Source of the DNA: an uncultured beta proteobacterium
GTDB taxonomy: Bacteria; Pseudomonadota; Gammaproteobacteria; Burkholderiales; Rhodocyclaceae
Assembly (NCBI GenBank): GCA_903910495.1
Contig: CAIVZW010000057.1
Location: forward strand, 1 to 10,361
Reading direction: 5' to 3'
Length of the DNA: 10,361 bases
Shown here: positions 1-7,575 of the stretch, piece after piece
Layout: every line of letters starts with the position of its first letter
How positions within the stretch are numbered: the first letter of the stretch is position 1
Position numbers and translations under genes: made by a program
The notes under the pieces: generated by a model
The model's input: only the letters and a program-made list of their open reading frames with translations
Database searches by the model: none
What the model was told of the DNA's origin: nothing

Positions 1-2
1 CG

Positions 3-701
3 CAGGCCGATCCTGCCGCGTCAAAGTTCACTACGTCGCTGGAAGCCTGGCGTGTTTTCGGCATTATGTCAGAGTTCGTCGAGGCCACGCAGCGTCTGTC
101 AGCGATTCGTCCGGCGGTCTCGATCTTCGGCAGTGCGCGCACGCCGCCTGATTCACCGTACTACAAGCTGACCGAGGACATCGCCCGCCAGCTCTCGGAT
201 GCCGGCTTCTCGGTCATCTCAGGTGGCGGACCAGGCATCATGGAGGCGGCCAACAAAGGTGCTTTCCATGGCAAGTCCCCGAGCGTTGGCCTGAATATCC
301 AGTTGCCGAATGAACAGGTCGCCAATGGCTATCAGGATATTTCACAGACCTTCCGCCATTTTTTTGCGCGCAAATACATGTTTGTACGCTTTGCCAACGC
401 CTACGTCGTGATGCCCGGCGGTTTCGGCACGCTCGACGAGTTATTGGAGGCGCTGACCCTGATCCAGACCGGAAAAAGTCAGAAAATCCCGATCATCCTG
501 GTTCATGAGCCATTCTGGCGTGGAATGATTGACTGGTTCCGCAGCACGCTGGTCGATGAAAAAATGATCTCGCCCGAGGACCTCGATCTGATCCAGATCA
601 TCGACAAGCCGGAAGACGTCGTTGAGGCCATCTTCAAGCACTACGAGTCACGTGGATTTGCCCCGCTTCCAGCCGAACGCGAGATGTTGCTCAATCTGTA
701 A
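3..701 (+). CDS. LOG-family (TIGR00730-type) nucleotide 5'-monophosphate phosphoribohydrolase, 5' end outside window
   Basis: Rossmann-fold LOG/lysine-decarboxylase-like protein. Characterised members hydrolyse the N-glycosidic bond of nucleoside (or cytokinin riboside) monophosphates, releasing the base and ribose 5-phosphate in the cytosol. Numbered from the ATG at 66, the nucleotide-binding GGGPGIMEAAN lies at residues 53-63, an Arg-Lys pair at 102-103 and the family signature PGGFGTLDE at 117-125. The frame is open to the left edge with no stop and no ATG, GTG or TTG before 66. The codons just upstream encode SLEAWRVFGI, which reads as the usual lead-in to the MSEFVE segment, and the ATG at 66 has no Shine-Dalgarno. 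I therefore think the true start is outside the window and the ATG at 66 is an internal methionine. The C-terminus is complete. The natural substrate in bacteria of this type is not settled by sequence; PpnN-like purine nucleotide turnover is one option. Confidence 0.9.
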   Translation, partial: QADPAASKFTTSLEAWRVFGIMSEFVEATQRLSAIRPAVSIFGSARTPPDSPYYKLTEDIARQLSDAGFSVISGGGPGIMEAANKGAFHGKSPSVGLNIQLPNEQVANGYQDISQTFRHFFARKYMFVRFANAYVVMPGGFGTLDELLEALTLIQTGKSQKIPIILVHEPFWRGMIDWFRSTLVDEKMISPEDLDLIQIIDKPEDVVEAIFKHYESRGFAPLPAEREMLLNL

Positions 702-743
702 TACAATCAGCAACATCGGAAAATACTACGGAAAGCCATTGCC

Positions 744-1082
744 ATGCCTCGTTTTGTTTACATTTTCGTCCTGCTGAGCATCCTTGTTGCCCCGGTTGTA
801 GCCCAGACACGCAGCCCTTTGCCGCCTGTCCCGGATGCCCAGCCGCCGGCCATGATCCCGCTGGATCTTTCCCTCGAGCCGCAGGTGACCATCATGAAAC
901 GCGATGGGGCCACGGTCCAGGAGCATCGCGTCAACGGCAAGCTGTACAAGATAACGGTGACGCCCGAACACGGCGTACCCTATACGCTGATTGATAACAA
1001 GGGCGACGGTTCTTTCGTCCCGCTGGAGACGCCGGGAACACCCCAGCTCAGCGTGCCGATGTGGGTGATCGGAACCTTCTGA
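744..1082 (+). CDS. DUF2782-family small exported protein
   Basis: A 112-residue protein of unknown function. Residues 1-20 form an export signal: a basic start (MPR), a hydrophobic core and a likely signal peptidase I site after PVVA. A proline-rich linker follows, then the compact domain recognised as DUF2782, a family of Beta- and Gammaproteobacteria. Its hallmarks are EPQVTI near residue 46, EHRVNGKLYKI near 60-70, a TPEHG-PYTLID segment, and a C-terminal VPMWVIGTF. It is predicted to be periplasmic. It starts 42 nt after the LOG gene on the same strand, so the two are probably co-transcribed. There is no strong Shine-Dalgarno before the ATG. A possible weak terminator lies about 55 nt beyond its stop. 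Confidence 0.85.
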   Translation: MPRFVYIFVLLSILVAPVVAQTRSPLPPVPDAQPPAMIPLDLSLEPQVTIMKRDGATVQEHRVNGKLYKITVTPEHGVPYTLIDNKGDGSFVPLETPGTPQLSVPMWVIGTF

Positions 1083-1135
1083 CCCGATGCCCTCAGTGTG
1101 CTGTCGCCTACCATCTTCCACAGGAGAGGCTTGGG

Positions 1136-1161
1136 CTGAGAGCAATGCGCTCCAGTTTTTT
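1136..1161 (+). terminator. Possible weak intrinsic terminator after the DUF2782 gene
   Basis: An imperfect hairpin (1136-1155) has a CTG/CAG base, a bulged C at 1152, an A-G mismatch, a GC pair-rich top and a 3-nt AAT loop. It is followed directly by six T (1156-1161). The U-tract supports termination; the bulge and mismatch make the stem weak. It lies only 18 nt before the next start codon, so it may act as a partial attenuator rather than a full stop. Confidence 0.3.
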
Positions 1162-1178
1162 CTTCCCCATCCGATCAC

Positions 1179-1928
1179 GTGAGCGATGACATGGAAACTT
1201 TCCCGATTCAGGCTCCGGCCTTCAACGGTCATAGTCGTGTCGTCGCCTCCGGCAGTGCATTTGAATGGCTCAGGCAGGGCTGGGCGCTGTTTATCGTCAA
1301 TCCGGGCTTGTGGATTGCGCTGACCATCGTGCTCCTTGTGGTGCTGCTCGGGCTGTCCATCGTTCCTCTGGTGGGCCCGCTGGCAGCCAACCTGCTGACC
1401 CCGATGCTGGGCGCCGGCATGCTGCTGGCTTGCCAGAAAGTGGCGGACGGAAAAACACCGGAGATTCCCGACCTGTTTGCCGGTTTCAGGCATAATTCCA
1501 GCGCTCTGGTGATGCTCGGCGTGCTTTACATGGCGGCCATGCTGCTCATCTTCGCTATTGCTGTCGTCCTTGGCGGCGGCAGTCTGGCCGGTGGCCTGAT
1601 GATGGGGCATGCGGCCGGTATCGGGCTGGCCTTCGGCGGGATGATATTCGCCATGCTGCTCTCGCTGGCGCTCTCCGTGCCTTTGTTCATGGCCATCTGG
1701 TTTGCACCGGCGCTGGTGTTCTTCAATAACATGCAGCCGGTTGAGGCGCTCAAGGCCAGCTTCAATGCCTGCCTGAAGAACACCCTGCCTTTCCTGGTCT
1801 ATGGCCTGCTCGTCATGGTGCTCGCGTTCTTCGCGGCACTGCCGGTCTTTCTTGGTTTTCTTGTGCTGATTCCGGTGCTTTCCGGGTCGGTTTATGCTTC
1901 CTATCGGGATATATTCGTTGCCAACTAA
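1179..1928 (+). CDS. BPSS1780-type multi-pass membrane protein, copy A
   Basis: A 249-residue integral inner-membrane protein of unknown function, resembling the BPSS1780 family of Betaproteobacteria. Hydrophobic segments lie at about residues 44-64, 66-86, 107-131, 150-180 and 201-238. Shared family features are an N-terminal amphipathic W-x3-G stretch (FEWLRQGW), a VP-VGP turn near 62-67, a FAPALVFF helix near 175-182, and a C-terminal YASYRDIFV. The start is uncertain: GTG at 1179 gives the length used here, but an ATG four codons later (1191) is equally possible, and neither has a clear Shine-Dalgarno. It is followed after 18 nt by a diverged paralogue with the same layout, so the pair is an old tandem duplication and may act together. 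No catalytic motif is visible. Confidence 0.8.
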   Translation: MSDDMETFPIQAPAFNGHSRVVASGSAFEWLRQGWALFIVNPGLWIALTIVLLVVLLGLSIVPLVGPLAANLLTPMLGAGMLLACQKVADGKTPEIPDLFAGFRHNSSALVMLGVLYMAAMLLIFAIAVVLGGGSLAGGLMMGHAAGIGLAFGGMIFAMLLSLALSVPLFMAIWFAPALVFFNNMQPVEALKASFNACLKNTLPFLVYGLLVMVLAFFAALPVFLGFLVLIPVLSGSVYASYRDIFVAN

Positions 1929-1946
1929 TCCTACTGCCGCCTTGCC

Positions 1947-2714
1947 ATGCAAGCACTGACTCTTCCGGCCAGCCGCGGCTGGCACTGGTTATATGATGGA
2001 TTCCGGATTTTCCGCAAGAATCAGCTGATGCTGACCCTGCTCGTGCTCGCCTACTGGATGCTGATGGCGCTGGTCAATTCGATCCCGGTTATCGGACAGA
2101 TTGCCGCGACCGTATGCATTCCGGCCCTGTCGGTCAGCCTGATGAATGCCTGTCGGATGATCGAGCAAGCTGCGCCGCTGAACCCGCAAGTGCTGTTCTC
2201 GGGCTTTAACGAGAATTTGCGCGTACAGCTTGTCCTCGGCGCAATATATCTGATCATCGCCGTGGTCATTCTCGGAATCTCGGCTTTGATCGACGGCGGT
2301 GCGCTGTTCCATCTGTTCCTGACCGGCAGGCAGGCGGACGTGGCTGGCGATGATCTCATGCTGGCGGCGCAATTCGCCTTGTTCATGTTCGCGCCCCTGA
2401 TGATGGCTTACTGGTATGCGCCGGTGCTGGTTGCCTGGCATGGTCTGTCGGCCGGCAAGGCGCTGTTCTTCAGCTTCGTGGCCTGTGCGCGCAACTGGCG
2501 GGCATTTCTTGTCTATTCGCTGGCGGTACTGGTCGCCGGAGCGCTGGTTCCGGGGCTTGCCCTGGCGGCGTTGAGCTCCTTCATCTCCGATGAAGGCAGG
2601 CTATTTCCCATCATGCTCACGATGCTGATCGTTTTCATTGTGCTGCCGACGCTGTATGCCAGTTTCTACGTCAGTTATCGTGACGTTTTTGTCAGCATTG
2701 ATGACGATGTGTGA
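1947..2714 (+). CDS. BPSS1780-type multi-pass membrane protein, copy B
   Basis: A 255-residue membrane protein paralogous to the gene just upstream. It opens with PASRGWHWLYDGFRIFRKN, the typical N-terminus of the family, and has hydrophobic segments at about residues 28-48, 50-67, 93-115, 138-163, 186-210 and 220-240. The two copies align at the VP-IGQ turn, the (F/Y)AP-LV helix, the FLVY segment before the last helices, and the terminal Y-SYRD-FV motif. Overall identity between them looks low, so the duplication is not recent. Its TGA overlaps the start of nadD, which suggests translational coupling. Function is unknown; a membrane structural or transport role is only a guess. Confidence 0.82.
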   Translation: MQALTLPASRGWHWLYDGFRIFRKNQLMLTLLVLAYWMLMALVNSIPVIGQIAATVCIPALSVSLMNACRMIEQAAPLNPQVLFSGFNENLRVQLVLGAIYLIIAVVILGISALIDGGALFHLFLTGRQADVAGDDLMLAAQFALFMFAPLMMAYWYAPVLVAWHGLSAGKALFFSFVACARNWRAFLVYSLAVLVAGALVPGLALAALSSFISDEGRLFPIMLTMLIVFIVLPTLYASFYVSYRDVFVSIDDDV

Positions 2715-3381
2715 AGCCTCAGGTCGCAAGCCGCTGGGCGTTTTCGGCGGTACCTTCGATCCGCTGCACTTTGCTCACCTGCGTCTGGCTGAGGAGGCGG
2801 TCGATGCACTTGGACTGTCCGGCGTGCGCTGGATACCTGCCGGACAGCCGGCGCTGCGTGATTCACCGAAGGTCAGCGCCGCGCAGCGCCTTGAAATGGT
2901 CCGTCTGGCCATTGCTGGTAACCCGCGTTTTGAACTCGATGCCGCTGAAGTCGAGTCCGCGCGGCCAAGCTATACGGTACCCACGCTTGAGCGGCTGCGT
3001 CAGCCGCAGGTCTGCGGTACGGAGCGCCCACTGGTGCTGCTCGTCGGTGCGGATGCTTTTGCCGGCATGACGGACTGGCACCGTTGGGAGAAACTGATTG
3101 ATCTGGCGCACATCGCCGTTGCGCATCGTCCGGGTTATCCGGTGGATACGGCCAGCTTGTCGCCAGCGCTGGCCAGTCTTTACCATGACCGCTTCTGCGC
3201 CGATCCTTTGCTGCTGGCTGAAGTACCCGCCGGTCGCATTGCGACCTTCGCCATGACCCAGCTCGACATTTCTGCAACCCGGATACGTACGCTGCTGTCC
3301 AAGGCTCATAGCCCCCGCTATTTATTGCCTGACGTGCTGGTCGATCACATTCAGGCTCACCACTTTTATTCGGAGATTTGA
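2701..3381 (+). CDS. nadD: Nicotinate-nucleotide adenylyltransferase
   Basis: NadD adenylates nicotinate mononucleotide with ATP to give deamido-NAD, an essential step of NAD synthesis. The nucleotidyltransferase signature GGTFDPLHFAH lies at residues 16-26, with the two histidines of the HxxH ATP site (H23, H26). The second signature ISATRIR is near the C-terminus. The open frame extends upstream to a TTG at 2638, but those codons lie inside the preceding membrane gene and give a non-family N-terminus. I choose ATG 2701 (226 residues, normal for the family); ATG 2707 is an alternative. It overlaps the upstream gene by 14 nt and lies 7 nt before rsfS. The nadD-rsfS neighbourhood is widely conserved in proteobacteria. 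Confidence 0.95.
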   Translation: MTMCEASGRKPLGVFGGTFDPLHFAHLRLAEEAVDALGLSGVRWIPAGQPALRDSPKVSAAQRLEMVRLAIAGNPRFELDAAEVESARPSYTVPTLERLRQPQVCGTERPLVLLVGADAFAGMTDWHRWEKLIDLAHIAVAHRPGYPVDTASLSPALASLYHDRFCADPLLLAEVPAGRIATFAMTQLDISATRIRTLLSKAHSPRYLLPDVLVDHIQAHHFYSEI

Positions 3382-3388
3382 ATCCATA

Positions 3389-3751
3389 ATGAAACTACCC
3401 CAGCTCGAAAAACTCGTCGTCAGCGCCCTTGAAGACATCAAAGGCAAGGACATTGAAGTGATCAATACCGCCAAACTCACGCCGCTTTTTGAACGCATCA
3501 TCATTGCCAGCGGCGATTCGAATCGTCAGGTCCGCTCACTGGCCAACAATGTCGAAGAAAAGGTGCGCGAAGCCGGCGGCGAGATTCTTTCGACCGAGGG
3601 CGAGGATGGCGGCGAATGGGTGCTGGTCGATCTGGGCGATATCGTCGTCCATGTCATGCAACCGGCCATTCGCAGCTACTACAACCTTGAAGAGTTGTGG
3701 AGCGTCAAAGGCCCGGCTCGCGTACGCAAGGCCGCTACCGCCAGCGCATGA
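3389..3751 (+). CDS. rsfS: Ribosome silencing factor RsfS
   Basis: A 120-residue RsfS/Iojap-family protein. Family members bind ribosomal protein uL14 on the 50S subunit and block joining of the subunits when nutrients are scarce. Visible family features are the core IIIASGDSNRQVRSLANNVEEK, the EWVLVDLGDIVVHVM strand pair, and the C-terminal YYNLEELW. The length is normal. It starts 7 nt after nadD, and its TGA overlaps the ATG of rlmH in an ATGA, so translation is probably coupled. The short stretch ahead of the start has a weak GAGAT-like Shine-Dalgarno within the end of nadD. Confidence 0.96.
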   Translation: MKLPQLEKLVVSALEDIKGKDIEVINTAKLTPLFERIIIASGDSNRQVRSLANNVEEKVREAGGEILSTEGEDGGEWVLVDLGDIVVHVMQPAIRSYYNLEELWSVKGPARVRKAATASA

Positions 3752-4218
3752 GACTCGGCATTCTCGCCGTTGGCCACAAGCTTCCCGACTGGGTGGCCAA
3801 AGGCTGCGCCGAGTACATCAAGCGCATGCCGCGCGAATTGCCCTTGTCCGTGACAGAAATAAAGCCCGAGCCACGCGGATCGAAGACCCGCGAACAGCTC
3901 CTGGCGGCCGAGAAAACCCGCTTGCAGGCCGCCTTGCCGGGGTATTCCCGGATTGTCGTACTCGACGAACGCGGTACCGACCTGAGCACCCTGAAGCTGG
4001 CACAGCGCCTTGAAGACTGGATGCGCGAAGGCGGCGACACGGCCTTCATCATCGGCAGTGCCGATGGCATCGACGAGGAACTGAAGCAGCGCGCCAACGA
4101 GATGCTCCGTCTCTCCAGCCTGACCCTGCCACACGCCATGGCGCGACTGATCCTCTGCGAACAACTTTATCGCGCCGTCAGCGTGGTCAAAAACCATCCC
4201 TATCATCGCGAGGCTTAG
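3748..4218 (+). CDS. rlmH: 23S rRNA (pseudouridine-1915-N3)-methyltransferase RlmH
   Basis: RlmH is a SPOUT-class methyltransferase that uses S-adenosylmethionine to methylate pseudouridine 1915 in helix 69 of 23S rRNA, acting on assembled 70S ribosomes. The start at 3748 gives 156 residues, the family length; longer readings in this frame only cover rsfS. Seen in order: LGILAVGHK at the N-terminus, LDERGTDLST in the middle, the SAM-binding loop FIIGSADGI, and the C-terminal LTLPHAMARLILCEQLYRA...NHPYHRE that forms the trefoil knot and dimer surface. The loop has GS where most members have GG. It overlaps rsfS by 4 nt and is followed 5 nt later by maf. Confidence 0.96.
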   Translation: MRLGILAVGHKLPDWVAKGCAEYIKRMPRELPLSVTEIKPEPRGSKTREQLLAAEKTRLQAALPGYSRIVVLDERGTDLSTLKLAQRLEDWMREGGDTAFIIGSADGIDEELKQRANEMLRLSSLTLPHAMARLILCEQLYRAVSVVKNHPYHREA

Positions 4219-4223
4219 CCGGG

Positions 4224-4847
4224 ATGCCGATCAATCTGAACAATCCGCGTATTTACCTGGCTTCGCGCAGTCCCCGCCGGCGCGAATTGCTGACGCAGAT
4301 CGGTATCCCCTTCGATACCATCGTCTTTCGCAACCCGCCGCGTGCTGACTTGGAACTCGACGAAACGCCGCATGACAGCGAAGCGCCGATCGACTACGTT
4401 GACCGTGTGGCACGCGCCAAGGCCGGGCACGGCTGGCGTATCGTTGGCTGGCGAAAACTGTTGCCGCAGCCGGTACTGGCCGCCGACACCACGCTCGAAT
4501 TTGCAGGCGAAATTATCGGCAAGCCGCTTGATGCCAATGATGCGCACGCTATTTTGCGCCGTCTTTCAGGTCATACGCACCGCGTACTGAGCGCCGTTGC
4601 CATCGCCTTTGAGGGGCGCGTCGAATCGATGCTGTCGATCAGCGAGGTTCGTTTTGGCGTGCTTGACGAAGCCGAAATCCGGCGCTACGTGGCCAGCGGC
4701 GAGCCGATGGACAAGGCCGGGGCCTATGGCATCCAGGGGCACGCCGGCCTGTTTGTCGAACATCTGGCCGGCAGTTATACCGGCGTGATGGGCTTGCCGC
4801 TCTACGAGACCGCCCGCCTGCTCCGGCGTTTTGCTTACCCGCTCTGA
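4224..4847 (+). CDS. maf: Maf-family nucleoside triphosphate pyrophosphatase
   Basis: Maf proteins hydrolyse nucleoside triphosphates, often non-canonical or dTTP/UTP, to monophosphate and pyrophosphate, and are linked to house-cleaning of the nucleotide pool and to division arrest. This 207-residue protein has all the family blocks: SRSPRR at 14-19 (phosphate binding), DETP at 46-49, AADTTLEF at 86-93 with the catalytic Asp, GKP at 99-101, GEPMDKAGAYGIQG at 159-172 and GSYTGVMGLPL at 183-193. The AYGIQG block fits the YhdE-type (dTTP/UTP) rather than the YceF-type branch, but this assignment is tentative. It is the last gene of the + strand block; in many betaproteobacteria rng would follow, and here it does not. 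Confidence 0.95.
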   Translation: MPINLNNPRIYLASRSPRRRELLTQIGIPFDTIVFRNPPRADLELDETPHDSEAPIDYVDRVARAKAGHGWRIVGWRKLLPQPVLAADTTLEFAGEIIGKPLDANDAHAILRRLSGHTHRVLSAVAIAFEGRVESMLSISEVRFGVLDEAEIRRYVASGEPMDKAGAYGIQGHAGLFVEHLAGSYTGVMGLPLYETARLLRRFAYPL

Positions 4848-4864
4848 GCCGGGCAGAAGGACTT

Positions 4865-4878
4865 CCGCCGGCTGGCGG
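4865..4878. terminator. Small GC stem-loop between convergent genes, possible terminator
   Basis: A 5-bp stem CCGCC/GGCGG with a GGCT loop sits in the 47-nt gap between the convergent maf and iolB genes. The position suits a bidirectional terminator, but the stem is short and neither side has a T-run, so support is weak. Confidence 0.2.
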
Positions 4879-4894
4879 CGCGATGAAAGCGGCG

Positions 4895-5743
4895 CTACTT
4901 GAACTTCTCGCACATTGCGGCGATGCCGGGGATCTTGTCCAGCATGTGCCGGTGCGCCTTGTCAAAATGCTGGATCAGCGATCGCTGTGTCTTGCCGACC
5001 AGGATGGTGAAGATGTATTCCGCATGACCCGGCGAGGTGACCGTCGGGTGGTAGCCGGTGTCGAAACAGAAGGTATCGCCGTGCCGCGTCATCGCGACAC
5101 GCGATTCCGTCGGCTGGCCCTGATCCGGTTTCTCGTACCAGAACTGTCCACCAAAACCGCTTGGCGGGTTGAAGCGGTAGTGGTAAACCTCCTCGTGCGC
5201 CGTTTCGCCCTCGCGATCCGTGTCGTGCTTGTGCGGCGGATAACCCGACCAGCAGCCTTCGTCGCAGTACAACTCGGAGACCAGAAAATCACCGCTGCGG
5301 CCGACGCCGTTATGGCCGAGGATATGGAATATTCGCCGCCGTGATTTCGTTTCGTTCGATCCCACATCCACGCAATCCACTTCATCGGGCCGTACGCGAA
5401 AGGCCGCATAGTCGGCTTGCGAGCGGCATCCGGCCAGGGCCAGTTCTAGCGGGCTGCGCGCTTCGATTCTGACCACTTTATTGCGGCCGCAATACACTGA
5501 ATCGGCTTGCCCGGACCAGATGTCGGCGCGCTGGCCGACCGCTGCGAAGCATTCGCCGGAAACCGTGATATCGGCCGTGCCGGATAAAACGACTGCCAGA
5601 CATTCGAATTCTTCAAGCTGGAATTCTTCCGTCTTCCCGGCGTCAAGTGTAAGCAAGCGGAAGTAGGTGTTAGCTACGGGTGATTCGGCATTGAGGATGG
5701 GCTTGTTCGCATGATTACAGGCAAGAATGTGTCTCGCTGGCAT
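4895..5743 (-). CDS. iolB: IolB-like 5-deoxy-glucuronate isomerase (KduI/IolB family cupin)
   Basis: IolB isomerises 5-deoxy-D-glucuronate to 5-dehydro-2-deoxy-D-gluconate in myo-inositol catabolism. The 282-residue protein has the bicupin layout of the family. The C-terminal cupin carries the metal site: YPPHKHD at 168-174 (H171, H173), a Glu of HEEVYHYRFNPP at 183-194 and H232 in GYHPT. The segment after HKHD (TDREGETAHEEVY) matches the expected loop in length, but the C-terminal tail is diverged. The start at 5743 has an AGG about 8 nt upstream and lies 9 nt past the dctM stop, so iolB is the last gene of the TRAP operon. No iolC, D, E, G or A is in the window, so the true substrate may be another 5-deoxy or uronic sugar acid. 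The family call is firm; the exact reaction is inferred. Confidence 0.87.
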   Translation of the reverse strand: MPARHILACNHANKPILNAESPVANTYFRLLTLDAGKTEEFQLEEFECLAVVLSGTADITVSGECFAAVGQRADIWSGQADSVYCGRNKVVRIEARSPLELALAGCRSQADYAAFRVRPDEVDCVDVGSNETKSRRRIFHILGHNGVGRSGDFLVSELYCDEGCWSGYPPHKHDTDREGETAHEEVYHYRFNPPSGFGGQFWYEKPDQGQPTESRVAMTRHGDTFCFDTGYHPTVTSPGHAEYIFTILVGKTQRSLIQHFDKAHRHMLDKIPGIAAMCEKFK

Positions 5744-5752
5744 GGTATTTAC

Positions 5753-7042
5753 CTATAGGAATGTGTGAGGAATCCAGGTGACTGTTTGTGGAACAAAGAC
5801 CACCAGCAGCAAAACGCTGACCTCTGCTGCGATAAAGCCCCAGCAGTATTTGACGGTCTGGTCGTAGGTCGTACCGGCAATGCTGGTCGAAACAAACAGC
5901 AGGACGGCAACAGGCGGCGTCGTCGCACCGATCTGGGTCACGATCGTGACGAGCAGGCCGAGATGAATCGGGTCGATGTGGTATTGCTGCCCGATGAATG
6001 CGCAGACCGGTACCAGAATGACCATTACGGCAAGTGATTCGACAAACATGGTCAGCACCAGCATGATGCCCAGCAGCGAGAGAAGAACGCCGGTGCGACT
6101 GCCGGAAATGTACTTGATCAGCCCCAGTACCGTGTCGTTGAAATCCAGAAAGGACAGCAGCCAGCCGAGCGCACCGGCTACGGCGATGATGCCGACGACC
6201 ATCGCGGTGGTCACCGCCGTGTCGATCAGGATTTCCGGCAGATCTTTCCAGCCAATGATGCGGTACACAAACAGCGCAACGATGAACGAATAGATGCAGG
6301 CCGTAACGCCGGCCTCGGTGGCGGTGAAGACCCCCGTCAGAATGCCCCCGATGATGATGACGGGGGCGAGCAAGGCAAGCCAGACCTGGCCCAGCGCACG
6401 AATGGCTTTGCCGAAGGAAAAGCCACCGGATACCTGCCTGAGTTCGGGAAAATTTTCATTGAGAGAATACAGGTAGATGACCAGCATCAGGCCAAAACCG
6501 ATCAATACGCCGGGAATAATACCGCCCAGGAACATCGAGCCGATCGATACTCCGGTCATGGAACCGTAAACGATCATCGTCATCGAGGGCGGGATGATGG
6601 CGCCGATGGTTCCTGCACAGGCCACCAGCGCAGCAGCGAAGCCTGGCTTGTAACCACGTTCCTTCATTGACGGGATCAGGATCGATCCGATGGCTGAAGT
6701 ATCTGCCGTCGAGGAACCCGAAACACCGGCGAAGATCATGCTGGATACGACTGAGGCGTGGCCGAGTCCGCCACGCAGATGTCCGACGACTACTTCGGCA
6801 AAATACACCAGCTTTTTTGACAGTCCGCCGCGCGACATCAATTCGCCGGCCAGAATGAAGTAGGGCAGCGCCAGCAAGGAAAAAGTATCGAGCATGGCCA
6901 GCATTTTTTGTGGAAAAAGCGCCGGTACCAGACCATCGGTACCGATGATCCCGCAGAATGCCGTGGCTCCGATCGCCAGCAGTACCGGGAAGCCAAGGCC
7001 GATCAACAGCAGCAGTCCGGAAAATATCAGGATCAGCGTCAT
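5753..7042 (-). CDS. dctM: TRAP transporter large permease DctM
   Basis: This is the large (12-helix class) membrane subunit of a tripartite ATP-independent periplasmic transporter. It translocates an organic acid across the inner membrane, driven by a sodium gradient. The 429 residues are hydrophobic throughout. Family signatures are SGSSTADTSAIGSILIPSMKERGY at 108-131, GAIIPPSMTMIVYG at 147-160 and QIGATTPPVAVLLF at 370-383. The frame stays open upstream to 7219, but that part lies inside dctQ and is not family-like. I choose ATG 7042, which has GGGAG about 6 nt upstream and forms an ATGA overlap with the dctQ stop. iolB follows after 9 nt. Confidence 0.95.
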   Translation of the reverse strand: MTLILIFSGLLLLIGLGFPVLLAIGATAFCGIIGTDGLVPALFPQKMLAMLDTFSLLALPYFILAGELMSRGGLSKKLVYFAEVVVGHLRGGLGHASVVSSMIFAGVSGSSTADTSAIGSILIPSMKERGYKPGFAAALVACAGTIGAIIPPSMTMIVYGSMTGVSIGSMFLGGIIPGVLIGFGLMLVIYLYSLNENFPELRQVSGGFSFGKAIRALGQVWLALLAPVIIIGGILTGVFTATEAGVTACIYSFIVALFVYRIIGWKDLPEILIDTAVTTAMVVGIIAVAGALGWLLSFLDFNDTVLGLIKYISGSRTGVLLSLLGIMLVLTMFVESLAVMVILVPVCAFIGQQYHIDPIHLGLLVTIVTQIGATTPPVAVLLFVSTSIAGTTYDQTVKYCWGFIAAEVSVLLLVVFVPQTVTWIPHTFL

Positions 7043-7509
7043 TGCGCACTCCCGGCGATTTTCCATGAACCTTGCGCCAGATTGCGCACGACGCAGATGA
7101 CCAGGTAGATGGATCCGACAACCAGCCCCAGATACACCCAGTCCATCGTGATGCTCAGACCCGAGGTCGTCTGGTTTTTTGCGACGCGCATGATGATCAG
7201 CGTGTAATAGGCTACGCACAGGCCAAAGACCAGCCAGAGCAATTCACATGAGAGCCTGAGTGCGCTCTGCACGGACGGAGCAAAACGCACAACCAGCATG
7301 TTCATGCCGATGTGTGCGCAGCGCCGGTAAGCCACCGGTATGGCAAGAAATACCAGCCAGATATGGGCGTAACGCTGCAATTCTTCCGACCATGAAAGAG
7401 ACATGTTAAGTACGAAACGGTTGAAGATCTGCAATCCGCCGATGACAACCATTCCCACTAACAGGACGACAAGCATGGATTCCACCGCACGATCGATTTT
7501 ATTGAGCAT
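7039..7509 (-). CDS. dctQ: TRAP transporter small permease DctQ
   Basis: The small four-helix subunit of the TRAP transporter, needed to dock the binding protein and support the large permease. It has 156 residues with membrane segments at about 12-29, 47-63, 86-106 and 125-143. Family marks are NRFVLN at 30-35, SWSEEL at 39-44 followed by R46, and DWVYLGLVVG at 123-132. The stop overlaps the dctM start in an ATGA, the common arrangement for this pair. No good Shine-Dalgarno precedes the ATG at 7509, so the start could be a few codons different. A 115-nt gap with a hairpin separates it from dctP. Confidence 0.93.
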   Translation of the reverse strand: MLNKIDRAVESMLVVLLVGMVVIGGLQIFNRFVLNMSLSWSEELQRYAHIWLVFLAIPVAYRRCAHIGMNMLVVRFAPSVQSALRLSCELLWLVFGLCVAYYTLIIMRVAKNQTTSGLSITMDWVYLGLVVGSIYLVICVVRNLAQGSWKIAGSAQ

Positions 7510-7575
7510 GTTGAGTTGGCAACCCGAAAAGTTGATTGAATCTGGAGCTGGTTCAGGGAAGAGCTGAATATACCG

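Noticed and set aside
702..743. Possible -10 box TACAAT at 702-707 ahead of the DUF2782 gene
   Set aside because: No matching -35 box at 16-18 nt and no extended -10; co-transcription with the LOG gene is more likely.
726..1985. Long - strand open frame of 419 codons opposite the DUF2782 and membrane protein A genes
   Set aside because: Rich in His, Gln, Arg and Glu with no domain; it is the antisense shadow of two well-supported + strand genes.
2638..2700. N-terminal extension of NadD from a TTG start
   Set aside because: Falls in the coding part of the preceding membrane gene and precedes the normal NadD start region; no ribosome site.
6331..6366. 9-bp inverted repeat CCCCCGTCA/TGACGGGGG inside dctM
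   Set aside because: Loop of 18 nt within coding sequence for Gly/Ile/Thr-rich helices; probably a by-product of codon use, no other support.
7043..7219. 59-residue N-terminal extension of DctM
   Set aside because: Lies wholly inside dctQ in another frame, has basic low-complexity composition, and ATG 7042 has a ribosome site and family-like N-terminus.
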